NCBI GenBank assembly: GCA_016718035.1 | Contig: JADKEK010000003.1 | Location: 169,501-233,500, forward strand | DNA: 64,000 bases | Source of the DNA: Bacteroidota bacterium | GTDB taxonomy: Bacteria; Bacteroidota; Bacteroidia; Chitinophagales; BACL12 | Direction of reading: 5' to 3' | In this document: positions 16,399 through 24,318 of the stretch, piece by piece | How positions within the stretch are numbered: the first letter of the stretch is position 1 | How the letters are laid out: every line of letters starts with the position of its first letter | Position numbers and translations under genes: made by a program | Notes under the pieces: generated by a model | What the model was told of the DNA's origin: nothing | The model's input: the letters and a program-made list of their open reading frames with translations, nothing else | Database searches by the model: none

Positions 16399-18684
16399 AT
16401 GAAAAAGTTATTACTTAGCATTTTAATTCTCACAGGAATAAACGTTTTTGGTAACGCACCTGTTGCAGATTGTGATGCCGATTTTGAATTTACCGTTTCA
16501 GGGTTAACGGTAACATTTACTGATATTTCAGCAGCCGATCCGGGCCCAATTTTAAGTTGGAACTGGAATTTTGGTGATGGAACAACTTCTACGGAAGAAA
16601 ACCCAACGCATACTTATGCAGAGCCGGGAGAATATGATGTATGCTTAACAATTCATGCTGATGGCGGATGTTTTGACGAAAAATGCGAAAGCAATATTGA
16701 AGTTGGATTAGGTGGCGCTGATTGTTTTGCCAACTTTGATTATGAATTTGATGGCGCAACTTTCTTTTTTGCAAGCAATACTGATCCCGGTCCGGGAGAT
16801 GTAGATAGTTATATGTGGACTTTTGGCGATGGCAGTATTTCTGATGCTGAAAATCCTACACATACTTACGCTGAACCGGGTGTTTATAATGTATGCCTCG
16901 TTGTGCATTTTGCATCAGGATGTGTTGCAGAATTTTGTAATGAAATTGTTGTCGAAGGTGGTGGTGGTGGTGACTGCGTTGTAAATGCAGAAGTGGTTGG
17001 AACTGATGGCCTTTCAAAACATTTTGTTGCAACGGTAACTCCAGAACCTGATGAGGTAACTTATACCTGGTTTTTTGGTGATGGCACAACATTTACTGAA
17101 ACAACTGCAGGCGGAGCTTCAGACCCTTGGCATGAATACGCAGAACCAGGAACATATAATGTTTGTGTAGTGATTGAAACAGGTGCAGGTTGTGTTGATG
17201 AATATTGTTTTGAAATTGTAGTTGAGGCTCCGGGTGGTGGCGATTGTGATGCAGATTTCGAATGGGATGCCGATGGTTTAACTGTGCATTTTATTGAAAC
17301 TGCTGACGGCGGTGGTGCTGATATTATTTCTTATTATTGGGAATTTGGCGATGGTGCGACATCTGATGCTATGAATCCATTTCATACTTATGATGATGCA
17401 GATCATTATGAAGTTTGCCTCACTATAGTTACTGCAGAAGGTTGCACAAGTACATTCTGTGATGAAATTAATGTGGAAGAAGCGGGTGGTACTTGTGCTG
17501 CAAGTTATGTTGTTACTTCAACTGAATTAACTCCGGACGGATGGGTAGTTCATTTTGAAAACACCTCTACTTCTGCTGCGGATATTACATCTACAACTTG
17601 GTATTTTGGAGATGCAACAATTGGTGAAACATTTGATGCAGAACATTTATATACCGAAAGTGGCGTTTATGCAGTATGCTTGGTAATTTCTACAGCAGAT
17701 GGTTGTACTGATGAATATTGTTTCGAATTATTTGTAGGTGGTGGCGAAGGAGATTGTGAAGCTAATTTTGAATTTGATACAGATATGCTTACTGCATCAT
17801 TTTATGAAAATGCTGATGGCGGAGGTTCTGATATAGTATCTTATACATGGAGTTTTGGTGACGGTGAAACAAGTGATGCTTTAAATCCTGAACATACTTA
17901 TGATGTTGCTGGAACGTATTTAGTTTGTTTAACCATTGTAACTGCCGACAGTTGTATTAGTACCTTATGCGAAGAAATTGATGTAGAGGGTGAAGGTGGT
18001 GATTGCGAAGCAAAATTTGATGTTACATCTATAACAGAAACAGGTTCAGGATGGGTAATTGTATTAAATAACAATTCAACTGGTTCCGAAATTTATCATT
18101 GGAATTTTGGTGATGGCGGCACATCTGAATCAGAAAATCCGGATCATTTATTCGAATTACCGGGCGTATATAATATTTGTTTGCAAATAGGTATAGAAGG
18201 CGGTGATTGTTTCGATGAAAAATGCGAAGAAGTGGTTATAGGTGGTGATGATTGTATTAACGAAACTGCAATTGACAGCACTTATGGTTGCATCGATGTT
18301 TACGAACCGGTTTGTGGTTGTGATGGCATTACCTATACCAATTCTTGTCATGCCATTTATTATGCAGGTGTTGTATTTTATACCGATGGTGCATGCGCAA
18401 CTACAACTATTCAAGAAGAAAATATTTTCGGAACAGTTAAATTGAGCCCAAATCCTGCAACTTATAGCACAACATTAAGTTATGCTTTAAAAGAAAGCGG
18501 TTTAGTACAAATCGAAATTATGGATATTACTGGAAGTATTGTTTTGTCGCCGATAACTCATCCTTCGGTAGCAGGTAATTACACTATTCAATTAAATACA
18601 CAAGATTTATCATCAGGTATTTATATTATTCGTTTAACTTCAAATGGCAATGAAGTGAAACAAAAACTGATGATTACAAAATAA
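16399..18684 (+). CDS. Secreted protein with seven PKD domains, Kazal-like domain and T9SS domain
   Basis: A 761-residue cell-surface or released protein. The ATG at 16399 opens a signal peptide (MKKLLLSILILTGINVFG); a longer frame from 16375 overlaps the previous gene. Seven PKD domains of about 80-90 residues follow, each with a W-x-FGDG-type core (WNFGDGTTS, WTFGDGSIS, and so on) and an HTYAEPG-type closing strand, and each starting with a C-x-A-x-F-like pattern. The cysteines may form inter-strand disulfides. Residues about 620-667 match a Kazal fold (VYEPVCGCDGITYTNSC), usually a serine-protease inhibitor. A T9SS domain (LSPNPATYSTTL) ends the chain. Probably in one operon with the dockerin-like protein. 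Confidence 0.88.
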   Translation: MKKLLLSILILTGINVFGNAPVADCDADFEFTVSGLTVTFTDISAADPGPILSWNWNFGDGTTSTEENPTHTYAEPGEYDVCLTIHADGGCFDEKCESNIEVGLGGADCFANFDYEFDGATFFFASNTDPGPGDVDSYMWTFGDGSISDAENPTHTYAEPGVYNVCLVVHFASGCVAEFCNEIVVEGGGGGDCVVNAEVVGTDGLSKHFVATVTPEPDEVTYTWFFGDGTTFTETTAGGASDPWHEYAEPGTYNVCVVIETGAGCVDEYCFEIVVEAPGGGDCDADFEWDADGLTVHFIETADGGGADIISYYWEFGDGATSDAMNPFHTYDDADHYEVCLTIVTAEGCTSTFCDEINVEEAGGTCAASYVVTSTELTPDGWVVHFENTSTSAADITSTTWYFGDATIGETFDAEHLYTESGVYAVCLVISTADGCTDEYCFELFVGGGEGDCEANFEFDTDMLTASFYENADGGGSDIVSYTWSFGDGETSDALNPEHTYDVAGTYLVCLTIVTADSCISTLCEEIDVEGEGGDCEAKFDVTSITETGSGWVIVLNNNSTGSEIYHWNFGDGGTSESENPDHLFELPGVYNICLQIGIEGGDCFDEKCEEVVIGGDDCINETAIDSTYGCIDVYEPVCGCDGITYTNSCHAIYYAGVVFYTDGACATTTIQEENIFGTVKLSPNPATYSTTLSYALKESGLVQIEIMDITGSIVLSPITHPSVAGNYTIQLNTQDLSSGIYIIRLTSNGNEVKQKLMITK

Positions 18685-18700
18685 TTGCTCCTATTACTTG

Positions 18701-18733
18701 AAGCGCACAGTTGTCATGATTGTGCGCTTTTTT
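18701..18733 (+). terminator. Intrinsic terminator after PKD-Kazal gene
   Basis: AAGCGCACA (18701-18709) pairs with TGTGCGCTT (18721-18729) around an 11-base loop, followed by a T run on the plus strand, 16 bases past the stop. Confidence 0.88.
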
Positions 18734-18754
18734 ATTGCACTAATTTGAAGGAAA

Positions 18755-19732
18755 TTAATCAGTGTGGTCTCGACCTTTAAATTCACCTTTTTTATACGAC
18801 TTATCGAGGTCTTCCATTTCTTTTAATTCTTCAGCAGTCCAAGGCTTAATTACAATACCGGTTAAATTTGGTTTACCTGCATTTATCCATGCTGTTAACC
18901 AAAAGCTTCCCAATTCAATTATGGCATCACGCATTCTTCGTTCCACCATATCATTCATTAATTCATCATACTTTTCGGTATATGCTTTTGAATAAACACG
19001 AACAGTTGATGCACCTCTTGATTCGTAACTATATTTTTGGTCTGTAGGAAATTCTGCATTAAGTTTTGCTTCCAGATTTAATACACTATCAACTAAGGCA
19101 TGGCTTTCCATAATTATTTCCCACACTTTTGCATTTATATCCGGTATATACTCAGCCTTGCCGGTAAAATAATCAAAATTTTCACCTAACAATTCAGGTA
19201 TTCTCGATTCCCATAATCCGTGAATACCAACCTGGTTAGTTAATTGGCCGTTGTAATTTTCAGTGCAATGTAAAGGCACATGAGCATCTCCAACATAATG
19301 TCCTAAATCAGCAGATGTTTTTAAAATGTAATTCACATCTTTTTCTTTAAATGCATCAGTGAGTCGGAACATCATTTTTTCAATATACCATGGTACAATT
19401 CCATGTTCGTTTAATGTATCTTCCGAATATTTAATTACGGCATCATTCCATTTACGCGGAATACCATCATAAGGTGGTTCACCATAGTGGTCGATATCGA
19501 TATAATGCCGAGGCGCTTCTTCTTTAAATGCGTAACGTCGTTTATCAGGATCAACTGCATGTTCGGTCACATACTGAATATGCGGTTTATAAAAACCGAA
19601 TAAATCTTCAGGAAGTGTAAACAATGCCATATTATTGATACGTTGGTGGCCCCAGAAACCCCAAGGCACAGGCGCCGCAGCATAAACAACAAATGAAAGT
19701 GCAAAAAATGAAGTTAATATCAACTTTTTCAT
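18755..19732 (-). CDS. Zinc-dependent phospholipase C / S1-P1 nuclease-like exported protein
   Basis: A 325-residue exported hydrolase of the zinc-dependent phospholipase C/S1-P1 superfamily, which uses three zinc ions to cut phosphoesters. A signal peptide (MKKLILTSFFALSFVVYAAAP) is followed by WGFWGHQRIN, where the mature-end Trp and the His are zinc ligands in the family. Then come HYIDIDHYG, ADLGHYVGDAHVPLH (paired His and Asp ligands) and GIHGLWESRIPEL, all expected metal-ligand segments. A subgroup of this type is common in Bacteroidota but its substrate is not established; phospholipid or nucleic acid are both possible. Encoded alone, convergent with the PKD-Kazal gene. Confidence 0.85.
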   Translation of the reverse strand: MKKLILTSFFALSFVVYAAAPVPWGFWGHQRINNMALFTLPEDLFGFYKPHIQYVTEHAVDPDKRRYAFKEEAPRHYIDIDHYGEPPYDGIPRKWNDAVIKYSEDTLNEHGIVPWYIEKMMFRLTDAFKEKDVNYILKTSADLGHYVGDAHVPLHCTENYNGQLTNQVGIHGLWESRIPELLGENFDYFTGKAEYIPDINAKVWEIIMESHALVDSVLNLEAKLNAEFPTDQKYSYESRGASTVRVYSKAYTEKYDELMNDMVERRMRDAIIELGSFWLTAWINAGKPNLTGIVIKPWTAEELKEMEDLDKSYKKGEFKGRDHTD

Positions 19733-19792
19733 GTGAAAATATTCCTACAAGGATAATAAAAATCCAGCAAAATTTAGGAATACGACATACTG

Positions 19793-20968
19793 TCAGTCGT
19801 TGAGTGCAGATAAAATCAGGTCGCAGGCATAGTCAATTTCATCATTGGAAATTGTTAAAGGAGGTGCCAGTCGCAAACAATTTGCAGCAAACAAAAACCA
19901 ATCAACAATTAAACCGGCTTCGATTAATTTTTTGTTAATTGTCATGTTCACTTCAACCGATGATAATTCAATAGCAAAAAACAAACCCGAATTTCTTATT
20001 TGTTTTATTTTGTGATGCTGCAATTTTGAAACTATTCTTTCAGCTTTCGCCAAACTATTTGCTACCAAATTTTGTGTAATCGTAAAATTGGCAGCAGCTA
20101 AACCTGCAGCGCAACTAATAGGATGACCACCAAAAGTTGTAAGATGGCCAAGCATGGGTGCATGTGTAAACATATTCATTTTTTCTTGGGAAGCTACAAA
20201 CGCCCCAAGCGGTAATCCACCTCCAATAGCTTTTCCTAAAGTAATGATATCAGGAACTACTGCACTATGTTCCCATGCAAATAATTTTCCGGTGCGGCCA
20301 AATCCTGTCTGACATTCATCAAAAATTAATAATGTACCGGTTTCATCGCATTTATTTCTAATGGCTTGGAGATATCCGGATTGAGGTAAAATTACACCCG
20401 CTTCTGCCTGAATTGGTTCAATTAAAACAGCTGCAGTTTTTTCGGTAATTAAATTTATCTGATCAAAATTATTATACGATAAAACAGTATTGTCGGGAAT
20501 TAATGGGCGAAAAGCATTTTTTCTTTCCTCGGTATTTCCCGCACTCAACGCACCCATTGTGCTGCCGTGGTAGGATTGATAAAACGAAATTATTTCCGGT
20601 CTGCCTGTAACTCGTTTTGCCAATTTAAGCGCGCCTTCAATTGCTTCAGAACCAGAGTTAACAAAATAAACCGAATCAAGTTGTGCAGGCATATGAGCAG
20701 CAATCCAAGTGGCAAATTGTACTTGCGGACTTTCAACAAATTCGCCGTACACCATCAGGTGACTATATTTATCCAATTGATTGGTAATAGCCAATTTTAC
20801 ATCCTGATTATTATGACCAACATTACTGACTGCAATGCCCGAAATCATATCCAGGAATTTTTTTCCATTTACATCAAACATCCAACAACCATCCGCTTTT
20901 ACAATTTCCAACATTAAAGGAGTTGAACTGGTTTGCGCTACATGTCGAAGAAATAATTGGCGATTCAT
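19793..20968 (-). CDS. Class III PLP-dependent aminotransferase (acetylornithine/GABA aminotransferase-like)
   Basis: A 391-residue cytosolic aminotransferase. Fold-type I class III features are clear: FVNSGSEAIEGALKLAKR (about 102-119) binding PLP phosphate, SYHGSTMGALS, FDECQTGFGRTG with PLP-nitrogen-binding D217, and ITLGKAIGGGLP with the Schiff-base lysine K246. Length and motifs fit the acetylornithine/ornithine/4-aminobutyrate group, but arginine-pathway genes are absent here, so the substrate is open and I give no symbol. It is 93 bases downstream of the radical SAM gene on the same strand and may or may not share its transcript. Confidence 0.88.
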   Translation of the reverse strand: MNRQLFLRHVAQTSSTPLMLEIVKADGCWMFDVNGKKFLDMISGIAVSNVGHNNQDVKLAITNQLDKYSHLMVYGEFVESPQVQFATWIAAHMPAQLDSVYFVNSGSEAIEGALKLAKRVTGRPEIISFYQSYHGSTMGALSAGNTEERKNAFRPLIPDNTVLSYNNFDQINLITEKTAAVLIEPIQAEAGVILPQSGYLQAIRNKCDETGTLLIFDECQTGFGRTGKLFAWEHSAVVPDIITLGKAIGGGLPLGAFVASQEKMNMFTHAPMLGHLTTFGGHPISCAAGLAAANFTITQNLVANSLAKAERIVSKLQHHKIKQIRNSGLFFAIELSSVEVNMTINKKLIEAGLIVDWFLFAANCLRLAPPLTISNDEIDYACDLILSALND

Positions 20969-21061
20969 GTTTAATTATTATTATTCAGCTTTACGTTTTG
21001 TGTAAGGTTAATATTATTACAGTTAAAGTAATCAAAATTAGCAATCAGACTAATATATACG

Positions 21062-22084
21062 TTATGCCCAAACCTTTGTTCCGTCCGTGCAATTTTTACA
21101 TATATCAATTTCGCTTCGTGATTTAAGCAAAGCGGTTCTGAAATTTTTGTATTTACCGTCCTGCCATAATTTTTTAAAAGTCATTTCTTTTAAATCACCT
21201 AACTGATGTTGAGCATCTTTATCAAAACAACAAGGCACCACTGCACCATCCCAGGTGATTACACATGAATGCCATAACTTCCAGCAGTGATTGAGCATTT
21301 TATTTTTAATAGTGTATTTTCCATCATCTTGTTTGGCGTAACGTGAATAGTAATCAATTGTAGGAATTAAATTACTGCCATTTTCATAATCATATATTTG
21401 TGCCGTTTTAAAAGCTACTTCATCAACACCAATTTCTTTACCTAATTTTTTTACATCTTCAATTTGGTGTTCGTTGGGCTTTACCACTAAAAACTGAAAA
21501 ATAACAAAAGGTGTATTTGATTTCAGTTCTTTTTTCCACTTAACAATATTTCTTGCCCCTTCTAATACTTTTTCCAAATTACCACCAACACGATATTGCT
21601 GATAAACATCCTGCGTAGTTCCGTCAATGGAGATAATTAATCTGTCCAAACCACTTTCAATGGTTTTTTTTGCCATTTCGTCATTTAAATAATGTGCATT
21701 GGTTGATGTAGCAGTATATATCTTTTTTTTATTGGCATATTTCACCATATCCAAAAAATCGGGATTTAAATATGGTTCACCCTGAAAATAAAATATCAAA
21801 TAGGTTAAGTCTTTACCTAATTCATCAATAGTATCCTTAAAAAAATCGCGTTTAAGCATACCGGTAGGCCTGGTAAATGCACGCAATCCGCTTGGGCATT
21901 CCGGGCAACGTAAATTGCAAGAGGTTGTTGGTTCAAACGAGATGGAAATAGGTAAACCCCATTGAACGGGTTTTTTAACCATCATACTGTAGTAATACGA
22001 CGAAATCACTTTGGTCATGTTCCAAACCCTTCTAGGGGTCATTTTGGAAGCATAATTCATTGAATCGGTTAAACTAAATGGCAT
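21062..22084 (-). CDS. Radical SAM/SPASM domain protein
   Basis: A 340-residue cytosolic iron-sulfur enzyme. The radical SAM cluster is bound by SCNLRCPEC (C56, C60, C63), followed by a normal TIM-barrel core (LTYLIFYFQGEPYLNPDF, LIISIDGTTQDVYQQYR). The C-terminus has a SPASM-type cysteine set (HCWKLWHSCVITWDGAVVPCC, then ICKNC) for extra clusters, as in peptide or protein maturases. No short precursor peptide was found next to it. It begins 6 bases after the secreted 201-residue protein, itself 5 bases after pheS, so it sits in the pheS operon. Substrate unknown; a link to the secreted neighbour is only conjecture. Confidence 0.88.
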   Translation of the reverse strand: MPFSLTDSMNYASKMTPRRVWNMTKVISSYYYSMMVKKPVQWGLPISISFEPTTSCNLRCPECPSGLRAFTRPTGMLKRDFFKDTIDELGKDLTYLIFYFQGEPYLNPDFLDMVKYANKKKIYTATSTNAHYLNDEMAKKTIESGLDRLIISIDGTTQDVYQQYRVGGNLEKVLEGARNIVKWKKELKSNTPFVIFQFLVVKPNEHQIEDVKKLGKEIGVDEVAFKTAQIYDYENGSNLIPTIDYYSRYAKQDDGKYTIKNKMLNHCWKLWHSCVITWDGAVVPCCFDKDAQHQLGDLKEMTFKKLWQDGKYKNFRTALLKSRSEIDICKNCTDGTKVWA

Positions 22085-22090
22085 GATTGA

Positions 22091-22696
22091 TTATTTGTTG
22101 TATGATGGTCCTCTCAGGTTATCTTCAAAACCCTCTAATGAGTGAAAATAGTTCAGTTCAATGTTACATTTTCTTTTGTCATCGGAACTGATATCATAAC
22201 AAAAATCAAGAATTTCGGTAAATACCCCCGGTATACGGTAGGAGCGTTTGATGGTGCTTCGTTCTTTATCGCCATCGTACCAAAACATTTGTAATGTTTG
22301 GCAATAATTACATTTTATTGGCGTAAAGGGCTGACTAAGCAGTTCATCGTTAAATTGTTTCATGTATGCCATTATCATTTTAAATTCTTGCGGCTGGACA
22401 TTAAAACAATAAGTATTAGAATCGAGACTGCTCAACATTAATTGAAAAGATGAACTATTTTCTGTGATATGAAACGAAACCACATTGAAATTACCGTCAA
22501 AAAACATGAAATCAATAAACCTTTCATTATAAGAACGAAAAGTAATAGGAGGCCCAATAATGGTGTCGGTTCCAATAATTGTCAAACTATCATCCCCAAT
22601 AACATAATTCGAATCAACTCCCAAAGTTGAACTTTGAGCATGGATATTATTCGCTAAAATAGCTGCAAAAACAATAATCGCAATTTTTAATCTCAT
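22091..22696 (-). CDS. Uncharacterised exported protein
   Basis: A 201-residue protein with a signal peptide (MRLKIAIIVFAAILANNIHAQ) and no lipobox. The mature part is beta-rich with short blocks such as RSYNERFIDFMFFDGNFNVVSFHI. It has three cysteines outside the signal: one at CFNVQ, and a pair in CNYCQT. No domain is recognised. It lies between pheS and the radical SAM/SPASM gene with 5- and 6-base gaps, so all three are co-transcribed. Ends with a polar tail. Probably periplasmic or outer-membrane associated. Confidence 0.75.
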   Translation of the reverse strand: MRLKIAIIVFAAILANNIHAQSSTLGVDSNYVIGDDSLTIIGTDTIIGPPITFRSYNERFIDFMFFDGNFNVVSFHITENSSSFQLMLSSLDSNTYCFNVQPQEFKMIMAYMKQFNDELLSQPFTPIKCNYCQTLQMFWYDGDKERSTIKRSYRIPGVFTEILDFCYDISSDDKRKCNIELNYFHSLEGFEDNLRGPSYNK

Positions 22697-22701
22697 GATT
22701 G

Positions 22702-23754
22702 TTATAACTGTTCAAATTGTTTCAAAAAGCGCAGATCGTTTTCCGTAAACAATCTGATATCATTTATTTTATATTTTAAAATGGCCATACGTTCGAGGCC
22801 AAAACCAAAAGCAAAACCTGTATATTTCTCTGAATCGATTCCGCAATTTTCTAATACCACAGGGTCAACCATTCCACATCCTCCAATTTCAACCCATCCG
22901 GTGTGTTTACAAATTGCGCAACCACTTCCACCACAAACAAAACAACTTACGTCCATTTCAGCACTTGGCTCGGTGAATGGAAAATAACTGGGACGTAAAC
23001 GAATTTTTGTTTGCGCTCCGTATAATTCCTGAGCAAGATACAAGAGTGTTTGTTTCATATCAGCGAAAGTCACGCCTTCGTCTATGTACAATAATTCTAT
23101 TTGATGAAAGGTGCAATGCGCTCTTGCAGATATGGTTTCATTGCGATAGGTGCGACCAAGTGCCACAATACGAACGGGAGGTTGTTTACCTGATTTGGTA
23201 AGTTCTTCCATTACCCTAATCTGCACATTCGAGGTATGCGTGCGCAATAATACAGCAGGATTAACCTGAACATAAAATGTATCTTGCATATCACGCGCCG
23301 GATGGTCTTCCGGCATGCCGAGGGCAGTAAAGTTGTGCCAGTCATCTTCAATTTCTGGTCCATCAATGGCCGTATACCCTATTTTGGTAAAAATGGCCAT
23401 CAATTCGTCCTTCATTAATGTTATTGGATGTCTGGAACCTGGAGCAGCAGTATTGACAGGCATGCTGATATCGATGTTGCCTGTAGTCGTATTCCCGGCA
23501 TTTTTATAAACCAATTCCAACTCAGCAAAACGTTGTTCTGCCAATTGTTTGAGCTCGTTTACTTTTTGTCCGAATTCCTTTTTGCGCTCATTAGGTACAT
23601 TTTTAATTTCAGCAAAAACATCTTTCAATACGTTTTTGGTACCCAGGAATTTAATTCTGAATTGTTCAAGTTCTGCAGCATTTGCAACAGGGAATGCTTT
23701 GACATCAGTCATCAGCGATTCGATAGCAGCAAATTGGTCCTGTAAGCCTTCCAT
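22702..23754 (-). CDS. pheS: Phenylalanine--tRNA ligase alpha subunit
   Basis: A 350-residue catalytic subunit of the alpha2beta2 enzyme that charges tRNA-Phe. An N-terminal coiled coil (about 1-90) is followed by the class II core: motif 2 RTYRNETISARAHCTFHQIELLYID, then motif 3 AFGFGLERMAILKYKINDIR near the C-terminus. A cysteine cluster CFVCGGSGCAICKHTGW (about 275-291) is the usual zinc-like insert of bacterial PheS. Length is normal. pheT is not in the window, so the two subunits are encoded apart, as in many Bacteroidota. A -7 box lies only 5 bases before the ATG. Confidence 0.96.
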   Translation of the reverse strand: MEGLQDQFAAIESLMTDVKAFPVANAAELEQFRIKFLGTKNVLKDVFAEIKNVPNERKKEFGQKVNELKQLAEQRFAELELVYKNAGNTTTGNIDISMPVNTAAPGSRHPITLMKDELMAIFTKIGYTAIDGPEIEDDWHNFTALGMPEDHPARDMQDTFYVQVNPAVLLRTHTSNVQIRVMEELTKSGKQPPVRIVALGRTYRNETISARAHCTFHQIELLYIDEGVTFADMKQTLLYLAQELYGAQTKIRLRPSYFPFTEPSAEMDVSCFVCGGSGCAICKHTGWVEIGGCGMVDPVVLENCGIDSEKYTGFAFGFGLERMAILKYKINDIRLFTENDLRFLKQFEQL

Positions 23755-23759
23755 ACGCG

Positions 23760-23767
23760 CAAATTTA
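23760..23767 (-). promoter_or_regulatory. -7 box (TAAATTTG) directly before pheS
   Basis: The minus strand reads TAAATTTG with its last base 6 positions before the pheS ATG. An exact TAnnTTTG match this close predicts a transcript that starts at or next to the start codon. No -33 TTTG was found at the expected spacing. Confidence 0.4.
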
Positions 23768-23820
23768 CGAAAAAAGTAACGAGGCTGAAGGTGCTGCTCT
23801 TTAAGGATGTTTTTAGTGAG

Positions 23821-24318
23821 CTACTTTATGTCTTCCAACTTTATATTGGGCGGTATGCCCTGCGGAAATCTGGCAAACATATTTAACTGTTCGTAGGGAA
23901 GATGTTTTTGCTTATACGTAAACTCATTCTCCGCATTACCGGTAATTATAGAGGTGACCACGATATTTAGAGGCATTGTTATAACTAAAAGAAACCCATG
24001 TGAAATAGTTGCTAAAGCATAGGTAGGAATTGTCCATCCATAGTGGTATCCTTCAGCATATCTAACAAGATATCGTTGTATTTCACTTTTAGGAATTTCG
24101 CGGCATATTTTAGTAGCATCACTCCTAACAATTATTTTGTTTGAATCAACAGCAATGAGTTCACCCTGAATAATTGCCTGAGCTTTAAAGCGATACACTT
24201 TAATATTAGCACCGTATTGACTGCTTGGAATATTTTCAGCTGCGGGCAAATAACGAGGAGTAGCGCAACTACACAACAATGAAATTGCGATAGCGAAAAC
24301 AATTAAGTTAGTTTTCAT
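23821..24318 (-). CDS. Putative lipoprotein, uncharacterised
   Basis: A 165-residue exported protein. The ATG at 24318 is preferred since it begins a lipoprotein signal (MKTNLIVFAIAISLLCSC) with lipobox LCSC; a longer frame from 24381 would overlap the upstream gene by 74 bases. The mature part has a small beta domain (GANIKVYRFKAQAIIQGELIAVDSNKIIVRSD) that looks like a short barrel handling a conserved 'ligand to surface' role, then a hydrophobic helix near residues 105-135 (ISHGFLLVITMPLNIVVTSII). It overlaps the preceding lipoprotein gene by 11 bases, so the pair is translated together. No recognised domain. Confidence 0.7.
   Translation of the reverse strand: MKTNLIVFAIAISLLCSCATPRYLPAAENIPSSQYGANIKVYRFKAQAIIQGELIAVDSNKIIVRSDATKICREIPKSEIQRYLVRYAEGYHYGWTIPTYALATISHGFLLVITMPLNIVVTSIITGNAENEFTYKQKHLPYEQLNMFARFPQGIPPNIKLEDIK

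Noticed and set aside
16480..18240. Repeated DNA in the PKD gene as a tandem repeat or CRISPR array
   Set aside because: The repeats are 200-300 bases long, diverged at the nucleotide level, and in frame with PKD domains; they are protein repeats.
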